In this document: piece after piece, positions 59,657 through 64,000 of the stretch | How positions within the stretch are numbered: the first letter of the stretch is position 1 | How the letters are laid out: every line of letters begins with the position of its first letter | Assembly: GCF_041435215.1 (NCBI RefSeq) | Contig: NZ_CP108394.1 | Location: 2,356,001-2,420,000, forward strand | Length of the DNA: 64,000 bases | Direction: 5' to 3' | Source: Streptomyces sp. NBC_01314 | GTDB lineage: Bacteria > Actinomycetota > Actinomycetes > Streptomycetales > Streptomycetaceae | The notes under the pieces: model-generated | What the model saw: the letters and a program-made list of their open reading frames with translations, nothing else | Told to the model about the DNA's origin: nothing | The model's database searches: none | Translations under genes and position numbers: made by a program

Positions 59657-60610
59657 TCAGCGGCGCAGCGCCGCGAGCCGCCGCCGTGCCGGTCCCAGTG
59701 CCCGGCCCCTGCTCATCGCACCCGCCCAGGGGTCGGTGCGCGCCTGTTCGACGGCGTCCGCCAGGGTCCAGCGGCGGGCGTCGACGGCCGGGTCGTCGAG
59801 TTGTTCCCAGGTGAGGGGCGTCGCCACGGGCGCGCCGGGGCGGGCGCGCACGGTGTAGGGGGCGACGGCGGTCTGGGCGTAGGCATTGCGCTGCACATCG
59901 AGGTAGAGCCGCTCGCCGCGGTCCTTCTTGCGGGCCTCGGTGGTGAACCGCCCAGGGTGTGCACGCACCAGTTCGTCGGCGACCTGCTTCGCGAAGTCGC
60001 GCACCGCGTCGAAGTCGTCGTGGCCGTTCACCGGAACGACGACGTGGACGCCCTTGGAGCCGGTGGTCATCGGCACGGACGGCAGTTCCAGCTTGTCGAG
60101 CAGCTCCCGAACGTCGTGTGCCGCTTCCCGGACCTGTTCGAACTCGTCCGCAGCCGGGTCGAGGTCGAAGACCAGCCGGTCGGGCCGGTCGACGCTGCCG
60201 GTCCGGGAGAGCCAGCGGTGCAGGGTGAGACAGGCCTGGTCGGCGAGGTAGACGAGGGTGGCCGCGTTCTCGCACACCGGGTGGACGACCGTGCCGCCCT
60301 CCTTGGACACCTCTACGCGTTCGATCCAGTCCGGGTAGTGCTCGGGGGTGTTCTTCTGCATGAACATGGGCCCTTCGAGCCCGTCCGGATGCCTTTCCAG
60401 CATCAGCGGGCGCCCGCGCAGATGAGGCAGCATGAAGGGAGCGACGGCACGGTAGTAGGCGACGAGATCGCCCTTGGTGTACTCCTTGCCACCGCCACCG
60501 CCACCGCCATCGCCACTCCCACCGCCACCGTCCGCGGGGAACAGCACCTTGTCCGGGCGGTGGATCTCGACGGTACGGCGGCCGACCCGCATCGTGCGCG
60601 TGTCCCCCAT
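59657..60610 (-). CDS. LigD-type DNA polymerase/primase domain protein (stand-alone)
   Basis: 317 residues from ATG 60610 (AAGGGA upstream). The archaeo-eukaryotic primase fold of LigD polymerase domains is complete: LMLERHPDGLEGPMFMQKN, WLSRTGSVDRPDRLVFDLDP (catalytic DxD), TTGSKGVHVVVPV (catalytic His) and RNAYAQTAVAPYTVRARPGA. No ligase or nuclease domain is attached. A Gly/Ser-rich insert lies near residue 30 (DGGGGSGDGGGGGGGK). The role would be end filling in Ku-dependent double-strand break repair. No ku gene is in the window. Confidence 0.93.
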   Translation of the reverse strand: MGDTRTMRVGRRTVEIHRPDKVLFPADGGGGSGDGGGGGGGKEYTKGDLVAYYRAVAPFMLPHLRGRPLMLERHPDGLEGPMFMQKNTPEHYPDWIERVEVSKEGGTVVHPVCENAATLVYLADQACLTLHRWLSRTGSVDRPDRLVFDLDPAADEFEQVREAAHDVRELLDKLELPSVPMTTGSKGVHVVVPVNGHDDFDAVRDFAKQVADELVRAHPGRFTTEARKKDRGERLYLDVQRNAYAQTAVAPYTVRARPGAPVATPLTWEQLDDPAVDARRWTLADAVEQARTDPWAGAMSRGRALGPARRRLAALRR

Positions 60611-60666
60611 CACCGATTCCCTTCTGCGTACGGACCGCGGCATGCCGGCTGTCGTACCCGGGCCGC

Positions 60667-62514
60667 TCAGGGCGTGATCGCGTGTTCCACCAGGAGCCGT
60701 CCGGCCACCGCGATCGCCTCCGCGTCGATGCCCGCCTCGCGCAGCTGCTCCTCGGGGGAGGCCGAGCCCGGCATCGTACGGACGGCGAGGCGCACCAGAC
60801 GGGGCACCGGCCGGCCGTCGAGGAAGGCGTCGAGGATCGCGTCGCCGAGGCCGCCCTCCTCGTGGTGGTCCTCGACGGTGAGGATGCAACCGGTGCGTTC
60901 GGCGGCCTCGCGCAGGGTGCGGCGGTCGACGGGCTTGACCGAGTAGAGATCGATCACCCGGACCTGGATGCCCTCGCCGTCCAGCACGTCGGCGGCCTTG
61001 ATCGCCTCGTGGACGGTGACCCCTGCCGCGACGATCGTCAGCCGGTCGGTGTCCGAGGCGCGCAGCACCTTGCTGCCGCCGACCGGGAACTCCTCGGTGG
61101 GGCTGTAGAGGACGGGCATGTCGCCCCTGGAGGTGCGCAGATAGCGGACGCCTTCGAGGCCGGCCATCGTGCCGACCAGCTTCGCGGTCTGGTTGGCGTC
61201 GCACGGGTACAGCACGGTCGAGCCGTGCACCGAGCGCATCATCGCCAGGTCCTCCAGGCCCATCTGCGAGGGCCCGTCCTGGCCGATGGCGGCACCCGCG
61301 TGGGAGCCGACGAGATTGATGCCGGACCCGCTGATCGACGCCATGCGGACGAAGTCGTGGGCGCGGGTGAGGAACGCCGCGAACGTGGAGACGTACGGCA
61401 CCCAGCCGCGCGCCGCGAGCCCCACCGAGGCGGCCACCAGCTGCTGTTCGGCGATGTAGCACTCGAAGAACCGCTCGGGGTGTTCCTTGGCGAAGAACTC
61501 GGCGCGAGTGGAGTCGCCGACCTCGCCGTCCAGGGCGACGACATCGCCGCGCGCGGTGCCGAGCGCGGCGAGCGCCTGCCCGTAGGCGTTCCGGGTCGCG
61601 ACCTCGTCGCCGACCTCGAAGCGCGGCAGCTCCAGGTGCCCGGTGCGGACGGCGTGCAGCATCCGGGCGGCCGGCGGCTGCCGGACCTCGACGCGGAGGT
61701 CGCGTACGCCGCCGAGTTCCGCGATCGCCTCGTCGGCGTCCTTGAGCGGTTTGCCGTGCAGGCCTTCGCGGTCCTGGACGGCCTCGACGCCCTTGCCCTT
61801 GAGGGTGCGGGCGAGGATCACGGTGGGCTGCCCCTTGGTGGACTCGGCCTCGCCGTACGCGCGGTCCACCGCGTCCACGTCGTGCCCGTCGACCTCGATC
61901 GTGTGCCAGCCGAAGGCCGTGAAGCGGCGGGCATAGGCGTCCAGGTCGTGTCCGTGCCGGGTGGGTCCGCGCTGCCCGAGCCGGTTGACGTCCACGATCG
62001 CCGTCAGGTTGTCCAGATGCTCGAACGAGGCGTGCTCGGCGGCCTCCCACACGGAGCCCTCGGCGAGTTCGCTGTCGCCGCACAGCACCCACACCCGGTA
62101 GTCGGTGTGGTCCAGCCGCTTCCCGGCGAGCGCGATGCCGACGCCGACGGGCAGCCCCTGGCCGAGCGAGCCGGTGGCCGTCTCCACCCATGGCAGCCGC
62201 CGTGGCGTGGGGTGCCCTTCGAGCCGGCTGCCCAGCTTCCGGAAGGTCATCAGCTCGGTCTCGCTGATCGCGCCCGCCGCCTTGTACGCGGAATACAGCA
62301 AGGGCGAGGCGTGCCCCTTGGACAGCACGAAGCGGTCGTTGCCGGGGTGCTGGGGGCGTTCGAAGTCGTACCGCAGATGCTTGGCGAGCAGTACCGCCAT
62401 CAGCTCGGCGGCCGACATGGACGACGTCGGATGCCCGGAGCCCGCGGTCCCGGACGCGCGCACGCTGTCGACCCTCAACTGCTGGGCCAGCTCGCTGAGT
62501 TGACGGCTGTTCAT
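60667..62514 (-). CDS. tkt: Transketolase
   Basis: 615 residues, a single chain with both TPP halves. N-terminal half: SGTAGSGHPTSSMSAAELMA, KGHASPLLYSAYKAAG, the TPP-binding WVLCGDSELAEGSVWEAAEH and the Mg site; C-terminal half: DGEVGDSTRAEFFAKEHPER, FECYIAEQQLVAASVGLAAR with catalytic Glu, and SHAGAAIGQDGPSQMGLEDL. The size is closer to the animal type than to the 690-residue bacterial type. It transfers two-carbon units in the pentose phosphate pathway. Its start overlaps the upstream NADH dehydrogenase stop (ATGA). Confidence 0.95.
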   Translation of the reverse strand: MNSRQLSELAQQLRVDSVRASGTAGSGHPTSSMSAAELMAVLLAKHLRYDFERPQHPGNDRFVLSKGHASPLLYSAYKAAGAISETELMTFRKLGSRLEGHPTPRRLPWVETATGSLGQGLPVGVGIALAGKRLDHTDYRVWVLCGDSELAEGSVWEAAEHASFEHLDNLTAIVDVNRLGQRGPTRHGHDLDAYARRFTAFGWHTIEVDGHDVDAVDRAYGEAESTKGQPTVILARTLKGKGVEAVQDREGLHGKPLKDADEAIAELGGVRDLRVEVRQPPAARMLHAVRTGHLELPRFEVGDEVATRNAYGQALAALGTARGDVVALDGEVGDSTRAEFFAKEHPERFFECYIAEQQLVAASVGLAARGWVPYVSTFAAFLTRAHDFVRMASISGSGINLVGSHAGAAIGQDGPSQMGLEDLAMMRSVHGSTVLYPCDANQTAKLVGTMAGLEGVRYLRTSRGDMPVLYSPTEEFPVGGSKVLRASDTDRLTIVAAGVTVHEAIKAADVLDGEGIQVRVIDLYSVKPVDRRTLREAAERTGCILTVEDHHEEGGLGDAILDAFLDGRPVPRLVRLAVRTMPGSASPEEQLREAGIDAEAIAVAGRLLVEHAITP

Positions 62515-64000
62515 GACTCTCCTTCCGAACCCCTGGCGGGCTTCGACGGGTCTTCGCGGGCCGGGCTCTCCGACCGCGGCGACTGCGGCCGCCCCTCAGC
62601 CGCACCCGACACGGCCGGCGTCCCGGGCTTGGCAGGGCTGTGCTTGGCAGGGCTGTGCTCATCGGGGGCGGGCTTGGCGGGACCTGGCTTGGCGGGGCTG
62701 TGCTCATCGGGGGCGGGCGCGGAGTCGTCGGGCGCTCCACGCACCGGTGAGGAGGGCGGTTGCCCGGGGGCTCCTGGCACCGCCGTGGGTCCCGGCCTGT
62801 CGGGGGCTTGCTGCTTGTGCGCGGCTCCCGGCCCGCCCGACACCCCGACCCGGTCGGGCCCGGTGCGTTCGTCCGCAGCGTCCCGTTTCTCGGACGTCGC
62901 CGGCGGCCTCCGGCCCTTCTCCGGCGCACCCGGCATCCTGGCCAGCTCCGGCGACGCCGTGTCGAGCGGCACCGACCAGGACCGTACGAGCCCCAGCTGG
63001 ACGCCCTGGCGGGGCAGTACGGCGTCGAGGAGCCAGTCGGCGGCGACGCGGACACGGTTGCCGGGCATGGCGGCGAGGTGGTAGCCGCGTGTGACGGCGC
63101 CGGCTGCGAGGCCGGACAGCGGTATGCCGAGGGGGTTGGCGGCGGCCTTGACGCCCCCGAGGTCCACGACGAAGCCCAGGTCGCTGTGGCGGTAGGGCTT
63201 GGGCTCGCCGCGACCGAGGGACGCGGCGACGTTGTGCCCGGCCACCTTGCCCTGCCGCCAGGCGTGCTGCGCGGTCATCGGCGTGTATGCGCCGGGCTTG
63301 GTCAGATCGGGCACGGCGGCCGCGTCCCCGCAGGCGAACACCTCGGGCCGGCCGGGCACCTGCAGCGTGGGCTCGACGAGCAGCCGACCGCGTTCCATCG
63401 GCAGCCCGAGCGACTCGGCGAGCGGATCGGGCCGTACGCCCACGCACCACACCAGCGTGCGCGTGTCGACGAACTCCCCGTCGCTCAGCAGCACTCCGCC
63501 CGGTGTCGCCTCCTGCACGGAGGTCCCCATCCGCACGTCGACACCCCGCTGCCGCAGCACCTTGTCGGCGGTCCGCGACAGCTTCTCGTCCATCTCGGGC
63601 AGCACCCGCTTCGCGATGTCGAGCAGTATCCAGCGCGGCCGCATGCCCTCCCGCAACGGCTGTTTCCGTACCAGCGCGTCGGTGAACATCTGGCCCTGCG
63701 CGGCGACCTCGGTCCCGGTGTACCCGGCGCCGACCACCACGAAGGTGCACCGCGCGCCGCAGCTCTTGGGGTCCTCGCTGCCGGCCGCCAGCTCCACCTG
63801 CCGTGTCACATGGTCCCGGAGATACAGCGCCTCGGGCAGCCCCCGGAAGCCGTGGGCGTGTTCGGCGACGCCCGGGATCGGCAGCAGCTTGTTGACGCTG
63901 CCGGCCGCGAGCACCAGCCGGTCGTAGGTCAGCGTGCCGACACCGCCCTCGGGGTCCGAGTAGCGCACCGTACGCGCGTCGAGGTCGATGTCGTCGGCCT
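62511..64000 (-). CDS. ndh: Type II NADH dehydrogenase (5' end outside window) with Pro-rich C-terminal tail
   Basis: The coding frame runs through base 64000, so the N-terminal FAD motif is missing. Visible parts: LVLAAGSVNKLLPIPGVAEH, the NADH-binding VVVGAGYTGTEVAAQGQMF, WCVGVRPDPLAES and the second FAD motif VFACGDAAAVPDLTKPG with MTAQHAWRQGKVAGHNV. It transfers electrons from NADH to quinone without proton pumping. After about 335 visible residues a long disordered tail follows with repeated PDEHSPAKPGPAKPA-type units, which is not usual for the family. The stop overlaps the transketolase start. Confidence 0.9.
   Translation of the reverse strand, partial: ADDIDLDARTVRYSDPEGGVGTLTYDRLVLAAGSVNKLLPIPGVAEHAHGFRGLPEALYLRDHVTRQVELAAGSEDPKSCGARCTFVVVGAGYTGTEVAAQGQMFTDALVRKQPLREGMRPRWILLDIAKRVLPEMDEKLSRTADKVLRQRGVDVRMGTSVQEATPGGVLLSDGEFVDTRTLVWCVGVRPDPLAESLGLPMERGRLLVEPTLQVPGRPEVFACGDAAAVPDLTKPGAYTPMTAQHAWRQGKVAGHNVAASLGRGEPKPYRHSDLGFVVDLGGVKAAANPLGIPLSGLAAGAVTRGYHLAAMPGNRVRVAADWLLDAVLPRQGVQLGLVRSWSVPLDTASPELARMPGAPEKGRRPPATSEKRDAADERTGPDRVGVSGGPGAAHKQQAPDRPGPTAVPGAPGQPPSSPVRGAPDDSAPAPDEHSPAKPGPAKPAPDEHSPAKHSPAKPGTPAVSGAAEGRPQSPRSESPAREDPSKPARGSEGES

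Noticed and set aside
59657..63055. Extension of the LigD-type gene to 1132 codons
   Set aside because: The region beyond ATG 60610 is antisense-frame sequence of the transketolase gene. The family start and a ribosome-binding site fit 60610.

Overview
The window is a stretch of very GC-rich (about 70 percent or more), densely coding actinobacterial DNA. Codon use, GTG/TTG starts, CebR boxes, the order of the gas-vesicle cluster (gvpOAFGYZJLSK) and a dispersed GCAGTTCCCCGCGCCCCT-type repeat all point to a Streptomyces chromosome. No rRNA, tRNA, CRISPR array, complete insertion sequence or phage was seen. Both ends cut through genes.

Left part (1-14.9 kb). An NAD-linked formate dehydrogenase operon comes first: catalytic subunit, fused NuoE/NuoF-like diaphorase, iron-sulfur subunit and the sulfurtransferase FdhD. 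Then follow a predicted secreted beta-propeller protein, a bile-acid/sodium-symporter-like transporter divergent from a LysR regulator, a long-chain acyl-CoA synthetase, a Tat-exported polysaccharide-lyase-like protein, an aldo/keto reductase, an SDR and a His-rich methyltransferase.

Polysaccharide region (15-27 kb). A GH6 cellobiohydrolase and a GH48 exocellulase are divergent. Both carry CBM2, and their shared 380-bp promoter region holds a perfect and a near-perfect CebR operator, so cellobiose-responsive control is likely. A GH74 xyloglucanase with CBM2, a secreted endonuclease/exonuclease/phosphatase-fold protein, a PL11 rhamnogalacturonan lyase and a WYL-domain regulator complete an extracellular plant-cell-wall kit.

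Regulators, stress genes and enzymes (27-54 kb). Here lie methyltransferases, a pterin carbinolamine dehydratase, two XRE-type regulators, a degraded dnaK copy that still has a HAIR-like operator, an OsmC peroxidase, a membrane-bound phosphodiesterase, two metallo-beta-lactamase-fold proteins with a DedA protein, and an aminotransferase homologue that contains no lysine at all. A SigB/SigF-type sigma factor follows, with a stress-flavoured run: TPP-dependent pyruvate oxidase, DUF2795 and CBS proteins, DJ-1/PfpI protein and clade II catalase. An ABC-F ATPase, a PAP2-diacylglycerol-kinase fusion and a methyltransferase close the region.

Right part (54-64 kb). A complete ten-gene gas-vesicle cluster on the minus strand is built almost entirely from ATGA/GTGA-type overlaps. 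It is followed by a LigD-type polymerase domain protein, a transketolase and a truncated type II NADH dehydrogenase. The most notable oddities are the lysine-free aminotransferase, the dnaK relict with its operator, the apparently split formate dehydrogenase, the absence of a canonical 70-residue GvpA, and the oppositely charged tails of GvpY and GvpZ.
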